Assembly: GCA_949318235.1 (NCBI GenBank)
Contig: OX439128.1
Location: forward strand, 55,496,374 to 55,560,373
From: Ecdyonurus torrentis
Lineage: Eukaryota; Arthropoda; Insecta; Ephemeroptera; Heptageniidae
Direction: 5' to 3'
Length of the DNA stretch: 64,000 nt
Both the position numbers and the translations under genes were made by a program. The notes below the pieces were generated by a model. That model had not been told where the DNA came from. It made no database searches and worked only from the letters and a program-made list of their open reading frames with translations. Positions 37,815 to 50,200 of this stretch are shown here, one piece after another (positions within the stretch are counted from its first letter, which is position 1; each line of letters starts with the position of its first letter).

Positions 37815-39091
37815 CAGCTCTGGCAAAACAGATGAGTCATCAATGCAGGTTCCTTTTTTCCTGACTATATCGAAAGTATGTGAATCTTTCCCCTCACCTC
37901 CTCCTTTATGTTTGGCTATCTGTTGTGTCCAGTTTTGTTATCATGTTTTTCGATCAAATAATCACACAGAATGTGGTGATTTCTATTTTTACCTATGAAA
38001 CTCACAAAATATTGTCTCCTTGAGTTTTATTTTTATATAATATTCCTTACATGAAGTAAGAAAAAAAATTATAAATTATTAAAAATATTCAATAATTATA
38101 TGAATATAGTTTTACGATGATTATGCTACTTTTTATTTAATGGATATAATAAAAAAAATATTATTTTATCTTTTTTTAATTAACTAATTTATTAATTATA
38201 ATATTTAATTTTCACGCAATTTGCTTTGATATCTAATTTTATCTTCTGTTCTTCTTTTCTCCCGCATAAACAATCATCCCTTTATTGCATCATTTGAATT
38301 ATAGAATAAAAGTTGTTTCATTTAAATAATTAAGCTAACTAATTTTTTTATAAAGTGTATTACAAATATTCAATAACTATATGATTACAGCTTATGATAT
38401 TTATGCCACTTTATATTTAAGGGATAGGCCTATATTTAAAAAACAATAATTTTATTTCACTATTTTTTTAATTAACATATTTATTAATTAATATATTTAT
38501 TTTCAAACAATTTGATTTTATATTTAATTTTATCATCTGTTGTTTTATTCACCCGCATAAACAATCATCCCTTTCCGTCTTTTTAATTAAAGAATAAAAA
38601 TTGTTTCATATAAATAATTAGTTAATGAATTATAGCAAACTATTTAATGAAACAAATTATATGTGAAAGCAATTATTTGCAGAAATTAATTAATTGATTT
38701 AAAAAAAAATTAAATAATGCAAAATAATAATAAGAAAATAAAAATATAGGCCTATCTATATAATATCATAGTATTTTTACCAAGGTTGAAAATATATTAT
38801 AATAAACCTTGCATTTTAACAAAAAACCACAAGAGATAGAACATTTTACAATATCAAATAGCAGGTATGCATAACAAAACTAAAATATTTTGTAGTCATC
38901 AGAAATATTGAAAAGTTAGAAAGGTGTATGCAGTAAGCAAGCAAGAGAGACGCACGTCTGCTTGCTAGCTATCGTGATAAATAATCGTAATCGCTATAGT
39001 GATATAGTCAGGAAAAAGGAAATTTGCTTGTTTACATGATTTGTGTTGCGGGTTGCATTTTAAATCGTTCTCAAACTTTTGGCCAGAGCTG
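37815..39091. mobile_element. long Tc1/mariner-type MITE, copy 2
   Basis: CAGCTCTGG is followed directly by CAAAACAGATGAGTCATCAA, so about 35 bp of the left TIR is deleted compared with copy 1. The right end GGCCAGAGCTG is intact with TA after it. Confidence 0.83.
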
Positions 39092-39211
39092 TACGTACGA
39101 GTTGAAAAGTGACTTTTATTCTGTAACAGTGCAAAAAAAAAAAAAAGAAAAAAAATACATTTTATATTTTATAAAGTTGAATAATTTTGAAAAAACTATT
39201 ACGATTTCATA

Positions 39212-39424
39212 CACGTAAAAAAATAACTACGTATAATAACTATGCTAGCTCATTTTCAGCACAATTTGTTCAATGTAGCATAATTAATGTTATACTGCAT
39301 AAATTATGTTACATAGCATAGACATTATGTAGTACAGCATAAGTATTTATATTTTTCCAGTTTAGCATTATTTATGCTATATTGACATAAATGCAGCATA
39401 AATTATGCAATTAATTCTTTTTGT
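39212..39424. mobile_element. AGCATAAAT-rich MITE family M, copy 2
   Basis: Nearly identical to 37548-37761 and set at the same position relative to the surrounding block. The two are products of one insertion later duplicated with the block. Confidence 0.75.
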
Positions 39425-39596
39425 GTGTATATTGACTTAACTAACAGAGTAAAATTATTTTTATTGACTTTATTGGTACATGAAATATGTATGTGCCTCA
39501 TATTTAGATTACAGTTCTAAAAAGTACAGAAAATATTGGACAATAAGTAAGTGCATAGTGTATGTACATTAAAAAACTTTATATATTGTTTTAATT

Positions 39597-40030
39597 TAAG
39601 TAGGAAAAGACAATCATTATGCAATATAATATTATTTAAATATATCGTTGTATTAATTATATTTTTGTCTTAACCCTCAAGATGCTGGACTAAACTTTTT
39701 GCGTGGAAGGCCGAGCCCAGTGCACTAGACCCTATTTTTATAATTAAATATTTGCTATTTATTGTACAAAGCTCAAATTTTTTTTATAGACGATTCAAAA
39801 TTTATTAAGCTGTCTAGCAAAATTATTGAAACATTTTTATCGCAATTATGGTAATAGCGAAAAATTAATAACTGAAATTACTTTTGTCCATAAGAAATAC
39901 ATTGACCGTGATTCACAATTTTAAACCTTATCAGGTATTAGAGAGGTCGTGGGTCTAAGGTTAGAAAAAATAGAGCAAGGGATGCGCGATTATATAAGAA
40001 AAAAAAATTTATGATGCAAGGGGTCGCTGG
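39597..40030 (+). repeat. block repeated from 32383-32830
   Basis: Same order and orientation as the first block. Confidence 0.85.
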
Positions 40031-40050
40031 AAAGACTGGTATTTGGATTT

Positions 40051-40470
40051 GAGTGTTGGGTGGTTGCATTCACATTAAAATTGACGCATTATGTGAACAA
40101 TAAATTACTTGGACAAAAAGACACAAAAACAAAACCTTTTTTTCAGCTTAAAATACCTGCATTTTTTTTAATGAACATTGAATGCGCTTTGGAGCTTTGA
40201 CTTTATATTTAGCTATTATTAACTTTTTCTTAGTAAAGAAAAAATATATATTCTTTTTGGTACTTTCTTAACAAAATAATTAATAATATTTTCTTTTTAA
40301 AATTTTTCTCACAAAAAATCAAATGAAAGAAAAGCTGTTAACAGATTTCGTGTAAAAAAATTGCACGTATTTTTGAACTGAAAGATATTTTATGTTTTTT
40401 CCTATTAGTCCAAGTAAATTATTGCTCACATATTGCTTCAAATTTAATATGAATGCAACTACCCCACACT
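40051..40470. mobile_element. TIR element family L, copy 2
   Basis: GTGTTGGGTGGTTGCATTCA to AATGCAACTACCCCACACTT. It is followed by TAATAATGAATTTAACTC, the empty site for the 34532 element. Confidence 0.85.
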
Positions 40471-40977
40471 TAAATTTTAATAATGAATTTAACTCATAAA
40501 TATATCAAATAAAAAAAAAGAGACAAAAAAAGCAAAAAAAAATAAAAAAAAAAAGTGCAGAGTAGAGAAAAACATAACTTCCTCTTTTACATAGTTAGGC
40601 GATTATACTTGAAAATATTAATTTTCGAGATTTACGTTTGTATGTTTAAATAATGTTTCATGTATATTTCAAATATTTGAAAATATTTATGTACCAAAAT
40701 ATTCATTTGATTAAATTATGATATGACTATGAAGTCATGAATATAAATCAGATAAAAAGCAGAAAAGAACTGCACTAAAAGTAAAAAATGTTTTCTAATA
40801 TTTTTATGATAGTGACTATATTTTCTATTAAGACTAATAAGTAATTAATTATATATCGTCATGTATATTTTGTGAAGACAAAAATATAAATAATACAACG
40901 ATAAATTTAAATAATATTATATTGCATAATGATTGTCTTTTCCGATATGTAAATTAAAAAAAAAAAAAAAATATGCA

Positions 40978-42077
40978 CAGCTCTGGCCAAAAGTTTGAGA
41001 ACGATATGAAAGTGATCGGGCAAAACAGATTAGTCATCAATGCAGGTTCCTTTTATCCTGACTATATCGATAGTATGTCAATATTTCCCCTCACCTCTTC
41101 CTTTGAGTTTGGCTATCTGTTGTGTCTAGTTTTGTTATCATGTTTTTTGGTCAAACAATACCACAGAATTTGGTGATTTTTATTTTTACCTATCAAACTC
41201 ACAAAATATTGTCTTCTTGAGTTTTATTTTTATATAACTTACATGCAGCAAGGAAAAAAATATTTTTTTACTAACTATTAAAAATATTCAATAATGACAT
41301 AACTATATTTTTCGATGTTTATGCTACTTTATATTTAATGGATATAATAATTTTTTTAAAATTATTCCACTACTTTATCTTTTTTTAATTAATTATTTTA
41401 TTAATTATAATATTTTATATCAAAAATTAGATATTATCTAACTTTATCTTCTGTTCTTATTTTCTCCCTCACAAAACAATCACCCCTTTATCGGCATACT
41501 TTGAATTATATAATAAAAGTTGTTTCATATATATAATTAGGCTAGCTAATTTCTTTTTGAAGTATTACAAATATTTAATAATTACATGATTACAGTTTTT
41601 GATATTTTTCTTACTTTATATTTAAGGAATAGGCCTATATTAAAAAAATATTAATAATTATTTAACAATTTTTTTAATTAACATATTTATTAATTATAAT
41701 ATTTATTTTCCAAACAATTTGATTTTGTATTTAATTTTATCATTTGTTGTTTTGTTTCCCTGCATAAACAATAATCCCTTTCCGGTTTTTTAATTATAGA
41801 ATAAAGTGGTTTCATATAAATAATTAGTTAATGAATTATAGCAAATAGCAGGCATGCATAACAAATCTAAAATATTTTGTAGTTCTCAGAAATATTTAAA
41901 AGCTAAAAAGTGTATGCAGCAAGCAAGAAAGAGAGGCGCACGTCTGCTTGCTTGCTGCCGTGATAAATAATCGTAATCGCAATAGTGATATAGTAAGGAT
42001 AAAGGAAATTTGCTTGTTTACATAATTTGTGTTGCGGGTTGCATTTCAAATCTTTCTCAAACTTTTGGCCAGAGCTG
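40978..42077. mobile_element. long Tc1/mariner-type MITE, copy 3
   Basis: Starts CAGCTCTGGCCAAAAGTTTG and ends TTTTGGCCAGAGCTG, about 1.1 kb. It is followed by TACGTGTTTAAACATCTCTC. Confidence 0.83.
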
Positions 42078-42118
42078 TACGTGTTTAAACATCTCTCTCT
42101 CTCTGTCTCTCTCTCTCT

Positions 42119-43245
42119 TGGATATCTGTTGTGTCTAGTTTTGTTATCATGCTTTTCGATTAAACAATCACATTGAATGTGGTGATTTCTATTTTTACTT
42201 ATCAAACTCAACAAATATTGTCTTCTTGAGTTTTATTTTTACATTATCACTTCCATGAAGCAAGGATTTTTTTTTATAAAATATTCAATAATTATATGTT
42301 CACAGTTTACGATGTTTATGCCACTTTATATTTAGTGGATATAATAAAAAAAAATTTCATTATTTTATCTTTTTTTAGTTAACTTATTTATTAATTATTT
42401 TATTGAATTATTAAACAATTTGATTTCATATCTAATTTTATATTTTCTGTTCTTCTTCCCTCCCACATAAACAATCGTCCCTTTATTGTGTCATTTGAAT
42501 TATACAATAAAAGTTGTTTCATATAAATAATTAAGATAACTTTTTTTTATATAGTCTTACAAATATTCAATAATAATTATATGATTCCAGTTTATGGTAG
42601 GCCTATATTTAAAAAATAAGTATTTCACTATTTTTTTAATTAACATATTTATTAATTATAATATTTAATTTCATCATCTGTTGTTGTTTTATTCCCCCGC
42701 ATAAACAATCATCCCTTTCCGTTTTTTTAATTATACAATTTAAGTTGTTTCATATAAATAGTTAGTTAAAGAATTATAGCTAACTATTTAATGACACAAA
42801 TTAAGTATGAAAGCGATAATTTGTAGAAATTAATTAATTGATTAAATATAAAAGAAAAAATTTCAAATATTGCAAAAATAATAATAATAATATAAAAATA
42901 TAGGCCTATCTATATAATATAGTATTTTTACCAGGGTTGATATTATATTATAATATAAAACTTGTATTTTAACAAAAAAAAAAAACAAGAGACAACATTT
43001 TACAATATCAAATAGCAGGCATGCATAACAAAACTAAAATATTTTGTAGTCATCAGAAATATTGACAAGCTAGAAAGGTGTATGCAGCAAGCAAGCAAGA
43101 GAGACGCACGTCTGCTTGCTTTCTGCCGTGATAAATAGTCGTAATCGCTATAGTGCTATAGTCAGGAAAAAGGAAATTTGCTTGTTTACATGATTTGTGT
43201 TGCAGGTTGCATTTCAAATCGTTCTCAAACTTTTGGCCAGAGCTG
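42119..43245. mobile_element. long Tc1/mariner-type MITE, copy 4, left end missing
   Basis: It begins in the interior (GGATATCTGTTGTGTCTAGT) right after a CT tract and ends with a normal right TIR. It is again followed by TACGTGTTTAAACATCTCTC. Copies 3 and 4 with their shared right flank look like a tandem duplication of about 1.17 kb. Confidence 0.8.
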
Positions 43246-43259
43246 TACGTGTTTAAACA

Positions 43260-43294
<35 letters not shown>

Positions 43295-43714
43295 TACCCT
43301 CATAAAATCCTCTAAGCACAAATATATCTTTTGCAATCAGAAAATAATATAACTTCGTATTCAATTTTGTATTGTGAAATTGTAATGTGAATCAAAAGAG
43401 CAGATTAGAGTCCTATATATTTTAAATAATATTCCAATTTCTAAATGATTGGGCCTGATACTTACTGAGTGACACCAAATTATGGCTAAGTAGCTGTTAG
43501 TTGAAGTATTTTCAACTTTATTAACATGATCTTGGTTTAAACACAATAATAATGCCGATAAATCAAGCAAATTTGATGAATTGCTAATATTTTTAAACTT
43601 ACTGGAATAAATAGCAAATGAGCATCAGGTTGCGAAATGCAAGAAACGAACAATAATTTAATATAATAACTTAGTTATTAATTAATTAAATAACGTTATT
43701 TCTTGCTTCCAAAT

Positions 43715-44592
43715 CCCTGGCAAAAGTGTATCCTTGGATAATAAATTATCCATGGGGATTTCAACAATTTCCCCATGGATAGTTTCTATCCATGGGAAAT
43801 TATTGTCTATGGACAAATTGCCCGTGGATAGTTTTTTTCCCATGGATAGAAACTATCCATGGGGAAAATGTTGAAATCCCCATAGATAATTTTTCTGTCA
43901 GTGGATATATTCATTTTATCATGCATTTTTTTTAAAGTTTCAATCTATATTGGTTATTTGTTAATATATGCTCTTTATTAACAATTTAGAATGACTTTTT
44001 GGGGTATTAAAAATTGAGTTACATCGAAAAACGCGATAAACTTTTTTACGGGTTGGTAACTGTTTGAAATAAACCCATTTTTTGGGAAGAAAATTGAAAA
44101 AAAAAGAATTTATTTTTCTTTGATTCTAGTTAAAGATTAAAAAATAAACACTTTTTATTCTTATGCACTTTTTAATTTTTTGCACTCGGCCTGTGTAAAT
44201 GAGCTTAGATCGTCATATTCGTCATGCCGCCACGCTTAAATAATTCCCATGGACATATAAAACTATCCATTGGAAATACTTAAACTATCCATGGGAATTA
44301 TAAATTATGTGGGAATATTTAAAATTGTCCATGGATATTTAATTTCCCATGGATAGAAATAAAGTTCACGTGGGAAACACTAATATCCATGGGAAATATA
44401 TTAAACTATCCATGGGAATTATAAACTACGTGGGAAATATTAAAATCTGTCCATGGATATTCAATTTCCCATGGATAGAAATAAAGCCCACGTGGGAAAT
44501 ACAAATATCCATGGGAAATATGTAAATATCCATGGGAAAACAGACATTATCCATGGGAATCATTGAATATCCGTGGATAACTTTTGCCAGGG
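43715..44592 (-). mobile_element. CCCTGGCAAAAGT element, copy 2
   Basis: 878 bp, opposite in orientation to the copy at 24529. Flanks read CCAAAT before and ATGCACAAAATA after. The corresponding part of the left TIR of the giant element (31228-31246, read in reverse) is CCAAATGCACAAAAT. The target duplication is therefore AT (2 bp), and this insertion is younger than the giant element's arms. It is dense in ATCCATGGGAAA palindromes. Confidence 0.87.
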
Positions 44593-44741
44593 ATGCACAA
44601 AATATTTACAAAGCATGTTGTTTAATAATGTGCATAAGGCAAATTTAGGTTTTTGTGAGATTTAGTACTCCAGAAAAGTGTATAAAATAGATGAATTATT
44701 ACCAGCAGCCAGTTCCAAGTAGCATGTAATAAAACGACCAT

Positions 44742-44935
44742 TAGATAAGACGAAAAAAATAATTATTCAAATAACATGGGCTCTTATGGGACTAAAACTT
44801 AAAATAATTCATAATTTAAAATCTAGCATTATGACTTCCTAATTTTTACGTTTTTAAAGTCACAAAATCACCGTGCAAAATTTCATACTTTTCTTTACTT
44901 ACATTATTTTTTGTCAAACTCATAGTACCTGGTTT
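44742..44935 (+). mobile_element. family E repeat, second half
   Basis: ACCATTAGATAAGACG, then AACATGGGCTCTTATGGGAC to TTTTGTCAAACTCATAGTAC. It continues the family E copy broken at 31087. Confidence 0.78.
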
Positions 44936-44991
44936 CCAACCTTTTTTAATTCAATCAACAAAAACAGTTCATTGATGTGTTTTTGTTTCAG

Positions 44992-45075
44992 AAATTTCTC
45001 CAATAAAAGACGAGCACAGCTTGAACTTCTGCTCTGAAGACACAGCTGACAACAAAGTACTGTACTGAGCAAGTG
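44992..45075 (+). other. possible 5' untranslated exon of the STAND gene
   Basis: An acceptor-like TTTTTGTTTCAG precedes and a strong donor GTGAGT follows this 84-nt stretch. All three frames have a stop, so it would be non-coding. It is the first exon-like sequence after the repeat-rich region and lies 1.2 kb before the next candidate exon. There is no direct evidence of transcription. Confidence 0.3.
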
Positions 45076-46265
45076 GTGAGTCACAAACTTTTTAAATATT
45101 GATTTGAGAAAGTAGGCAACCAACGTCGGCCAATAGACTTAAACTTTTCTCGATCAAAATTTAGCACAATGCGATATTTTAGCTTAAGAAAATTTCATAT
45201 ATATATAATAAAATTTTAAAAGGTTATCGTGAATATTAATTTGTATAATTTTTTATATTTAATCCCAAAGGACCAATGTTAGTTTCAATATTTTCTTACT
45301 TTTTCTTTGGACAGTCAAAGATCATGACATTTTTATCATGGCTAATTGGGACCCTTAGCTTTATAAAATTACCAAATTTAGACCCACAAAATGGTCTTGT
45401 TTATGAGTTATAAGCTCAAAACTTTACTAACTTAACTAACGTTAAAAAAATATTATAGTATATTTGTCCAAAAGCAAAGTTAAATTCCTGTTCCAATTCT
45501 AAGCCTTTTTTAATCTCAATTTAGAATCGTTAAATTTTGGTCCCAACTTCTAAATCTGTAACAATGAAGCTATCTTTAATAAAAACATTTTTAGTATCCT
45601 GACTAGTTAAATATTATTTATTGCAATATTTTTTTAAACAATACGTAATACAACTTTTATGCATGAATTGTCTTTCATAAGTTTAATTTAATTGCAATAT
45701 TCAATTACGTAGCTAATTTTTAAACTCAATTTTTTCACTGTCTGAAATAATAGGTGCAAAGAAAATATTATATTTTACTGTTTTTAATTTTTCATGATCA
45801 ATTTATATAATTTATACAATATAAATATTTAACCTCGGACAGAGAAATTTATTTATTTTGCAGGAAATGTTTAGTAATTTTTGAAATACGGAATTTTTAC
45901 AGAGAAATTGAATTAAACATGATTTGAATGAACTTTTAAAAATAGCAAATAGAAGCAAACATTAAAAAATTCCTCTTTATTTTTTTAATAATCTGTTACT
46001 ATGAATCTGTCTACAAAATATACTTCCACTTTCTTTTCTCTGACTATTTAGTTAATTTTATAGCAACTTTTATCAGAAATTTTATTTTATAGGTATAATT
46101 TAATTGCAATATGCAATAACGTAGCAAAATTTTAAGTTCGATATTTTCTGTGTTTAAAAACACAAGTGCGAATAATATAATGTATTTAACTGCAATAAAA
46201 TTTTTCAATGACTGTTTTATTCAACCAAAATCTATTAATATTCAATTTTATGTTTTTTCTTTCAG
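45076..46265. other. putative intron / upstream region of the STAND gene
   Basis: AT-rich and unique-looking, without known repeats. It ends in a good polypyrimidine tract and acceptor (TTTTTTCTTTCAG). Confidence 0.45.
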
Positions 46266-46328
46266 ATGAAAATAAAAACATCCCCCAAAATTTCGCAGAG
46301 AGCATCTGTGAAAAGTTGAAGATAAGAG
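46266..46328 (+). CDS. candidate small upstream coding exon of the STAND gene
   Basis: 63 nt between a strong acceptor (TTTTTTCTTTCAG) and a GTGAAT donor. In the frame that starts with the last two bases of a split codon it reads ENKNIPQNFAESICEKLKIR and leaves one base (G). The large exon offers a GTGCAG acceptor at 46704-46709 followed by AA AAA GGA TTT, so the joined codon is GAA and the protein continues EKGFLYELQF. The matching phase is the reason to propose it. It contains no in-frame ATG, so a further 5' exon would be needed. A rival start is ATG at 46449 with a donor at about 46482. Confidence 0.4.
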
Positions 46329-46709
46329 GTGAATTAAAAAATTAATAGAAAAACGTTTTAAAATGTAAAAATATTTAATTAATGCAATAGTTATAAAAAA
46401 ACATTTGTGAATGTGAATTGTAAATATTATTTGGGTATTGATTGTTAAATGTCGACTTTATCGCATCAAAGTGAAGCTCGGTAAATGTATCAAGAAAGTC
46501 TGAGGGCATAATGGTGATTATACTAATTTTTATATCATATTTATAATTCATAAATTCACTTCAAACAATTGGTTTCGATAAAGACGATATTTGTGTTAAT
46601 TTGATACAGCATGAGATGATTGTTAATTTTAAAGTTATAACTTGTTAATTTGTTATCATGATGAAACTTTTAACATAGCCAAAAAGACGTGGGAACACTG
46701 TAAGTGCAG

Positions 46710-47228
46710 AAAAAGGATTTTTATATGAATTGCAATTCCTGTTATTTTTCTTAGTAAACGCCAAAATTGAAATCTTTTCTAATTATAAAGTTGGTAATAA
46801 CTTACCAAATTATGGGAAACTTGATGATTTAATTATTGAGTACAAAGAAAATGGAATCAAAATTATTATTTGTTGTCAAATTAAACATAAAGAAAAAAGT
46901 GAAGACTGGCTGTTAGATATTAACTTACTACAAGGTGAAAAATTGAAAATAAATAACAAACGATACTATGACAAATCATTTAATTTAAACTTGAGTTATG
47001 ATGATTTAGACAAACAAACGAAAGAAGACAAATGTCATGTGCCGTTGCCAAGAACTACTGCTCTAAATGATGAAGTGTCGGAGTCTGATGCCAAAGGCAA
47101 CTCAACAGTTGGAGATAACAAGGCACATACGTCACAATGTGTCGAATACGTCTACATTACCAATATAAGAGGGGAAATTATTGATGATGATGATGATGAT
47201 GATGATGATAATGATGAAGATGAGGATG

Positions 47229-47264
<36 letters not shown>

Positions 47265-50200
47265 CAGTTCCGTCTATACCATATGAAACTGTAGACTGGT
47301 GTAAAAATCCTTCATATCCAGAAAAACTTAATTTACTAAAATCACGAAATGGTAGCATAAAAAAAATAGATTGGAACTCAGAAAAAAATAAACCAATTTT
47401 GAACCGTTCTTCTATAAATCCGTCAGATAGGGAAATTTTCTTAAAAAATCTATCGTTTATTACAAACCAAGCAAATACGGAAGAATTGTCAATGGAAATT
47501 AAGTCTCAATTAAAAGAACTTACAAATTGTGATAGCACTGACGCAGATTTTATGTATAAAAGTTTGTTGAAAGATTTGCAAAAAATGACCAACATTCCTC
47601 TCACTGAAAAAGATTTCACATTATTCCTTGATATCGCAAAACAAGGCGCAAGATATCTTAAGCTATCAAAACGAAATGACATTCATTTAATGGACTGTAG
47701 ATTTGAGAGCAGCTGCTTAAGTGAGTTAGCTAACATCAAAGAGAGCTGCTGTGTGTTAACAAATGATGAATCTACATTACTTGCTACTGCCAAAGTTTAC
47801 CAGGCATTTCAGAAAGAACATAACAATGATCTTTTTGTAGAAGCAAAAGACCTACATAAATTTCTGCTTTTATTTGAGCATAAAAAAGATTGGATAACTG
47901 TGGTTTGTAATGAGAAAACTGATCTGATTGTTCAGACTCTTGAAGAACTAATTAAACTACTAGAACTAGAAAAATATAAGAATAAAAGAGCAACTTTTAT
48001 CCTGCATAAAAATATTTCTGATATTTCATGCTTAAAAGAGTTCACTCAACTACATTTAAATTACAGTTTCGTAGATTTCGACGCAGAAACAAAAAAGCGT
48101 TTGCTTGATAAAAATGTGATACTTCAAGGATGTAAATCTAAAGTTCAAGACCTTCTTTGTGACGAAAATGGACATGTTTCTGAAGAAAGTGCTAAGATAA
48201 CAATTGACTACGTGACGGCAGTTAAGTTACTAAAGGAAAAGGAAATCATTGTAGGTGAAAATATAGCAAATCTGATGCAGAATAAGGAAAAACTTTATGT
48301 TAACCGAAACATAATGCCGTGTGAAATAAAAAAGGAAGCACTTGAGTCATCAGCATTGAAACAAAGTGAAGTGTTTTTTGTGGTGGGAGAGAATATAACT
48401 GAGTTAACAATCCCAAGTGTCAGGTACTTGCCAAATACAAATATAGACCAAGGGGATAAAAATGTCATTTTATATGAAGGAACAGACACAACACAAGCAA
48501 ACCTAGAATATCAAAAATGTGCACAAAATGAAAATTTGAAAGGAAAAAATTTTCACTTGCTTGAGTTAAAAGACAAAAAAATTCTGTACCGTGATACTAA
48601 GGGAAATATAGAACATATTAAAAACTACGTTAACCGTAACCAAAATAGTTATAGTGAGTCTGAAGAAATGTTTATCAAACAAAATAAAAACTTAGTAACC
48701 ATAGTATCTGAAAAACCAGGGATGGGGAAATCTTTATTACTAAGAAAATTTTCAAATTTATTGAAAGAAGAGAACAATACATCATCAATATATTTCAAAG
48801 AGTTAAACGAAAATATGATAGTTGAAGAGTTAGACAAATTAAACGATAACATAACTGCTTTAGAATTCCTTAAAAATAATATCTTGAAACTTGAATCAAC
48901 GTTCCATAAAAGCTACTTTAACTTTTGTCTGTCCAGCAAGAAAATATTTCTTCTATTTGATGGATTTGATGAGTTAAATAAAAATTCAGCAGATATATTT
49001 GTTAAATTCTTACAAAAATTATTACACGAAAGCAATGGATGCATTCAGGTTTGGATAACTAGTAGAGAAAATATGCAACAAACATTGGAAGAGGCATTTA
49101 GTACTCTTGCAATTAAAATTGAGCCCTTCAATAAAAAAAATCAAATTAACTTCCTAGAAAAACACGTAAGCTTCCAAAATACAAAGTTAACAGCACAGGA
49201 AGTAGATAAATATAGTAAAGAACTGCATGCAAAAACAGAAAACATAAGTTATTCTATCAAGAATTTGATGGGTATTCCTCTTCTCTTATACATGATTGCT
49301 AATATTTTCGTTGATAATTTGCCGTCTATTTCTGAAATTTCATTTAAAAACCTGACTGAACTGTACAAAAAATTTATTGAAATTTATATAAAAAGACACT
49401 TAAGTTCAAAAGTAGGAATAAACAGAAATAACATTAATTCAAAAGTTAATGAAGAAATTAAAAAAGTTACAAATTTGTACGGTGTAATAGCTTTAAAATC
49501 ACTGAGTTCGCAATTTGAATGTACATTTAGTAAAGAAGAAGAAAATACTCTCAAAGTGCAGCTCAATCCGGAATTTAACGGAAATTTAATCCAAATTGGT
49601 ATAATTTATGCATTAAATGAAAATGAACAAAAGTTTCTACATTTAACATTTGCTGAATACTTCATTGCTTTATATGTTCATGAATCTCTGTTGAGATACG
49701 ACGAATTTTCAAAATTAGAGAAACAAGAAATAACAAAACGTTTGGGAAGCATACTATTAGTTAAACAAAATGCAATGATTAGGAGGTTCATGGAAAATTA
49801 TTTTGAGATAAAGCCTAAATATACAGAAACAAATGCACCTGAAATGTTATTAGTATTTAGTAAAGTTGAATGTTTGCTTAATTCGATGGTGGAAGACAAC
49901 GACAAAACATTTCAAATAATTGTTAAAGCTGTTTTATCTAACTGTGATAAATTAAAAGATTTTAATTCAAAGTTATATCTTAATTCTGAATTATATACAA
50001 TAGAAAAACCTCTTACGTATGCTGCAAGTAAAGGTCATAGTGAGTTCGTAAAACTGCTACTGGACCATGGTGCAGTCATAACTGACAAGGAAAATGATGG
50101 TAGGTCAGCTCTAATATATGCTGCAAGTAAAGGTCACAGAGACGTAGTAAAACTGCTACTGGATCATGGTGCAGTCATAACTGACAAGAACAATGATGGT

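Larger units (their letters stand above)
31088..44741. mobile_element. giant composite inverted-repeat element (13.65 kb)
   Basis: The left end CGTTTTATTACATGCTACTT and right end AAGTAGCATGTAATAAAACG are perfect inverted termini. They sit flush between the two halves of one family E repeat, so the whole interval behaves as one insertion. Left TIR: 31088-31965. Right TIR: 43250-44741, once a secondary insertion at 43715-44592 is removed. The interior is a mosaic of nested Tc1-type MITEs, other TIR elements and duplicated AT-rich blocks. No polymerase, integrase or transposase gene is visible, so any mobility would be supplied from elsewhere. Confidence 0.72.

Noticed and set aside
31088..44741. 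Polinton/Maverick or other virus-like giant element
   Set aside because: Size and long arms fit, but no protein-primed polymerase, integrase, ATPase, protease or capsid reading frame is present and the ends do not show the expected AG...CT with a 6-bp duplication.
46730..46732. Translation start of the STAND protein at 46730
   Set aside because: The codon is TTG and lies inside the conserved GFLYELQF helix; the frame is open further upstream, so the start must be in another exon.
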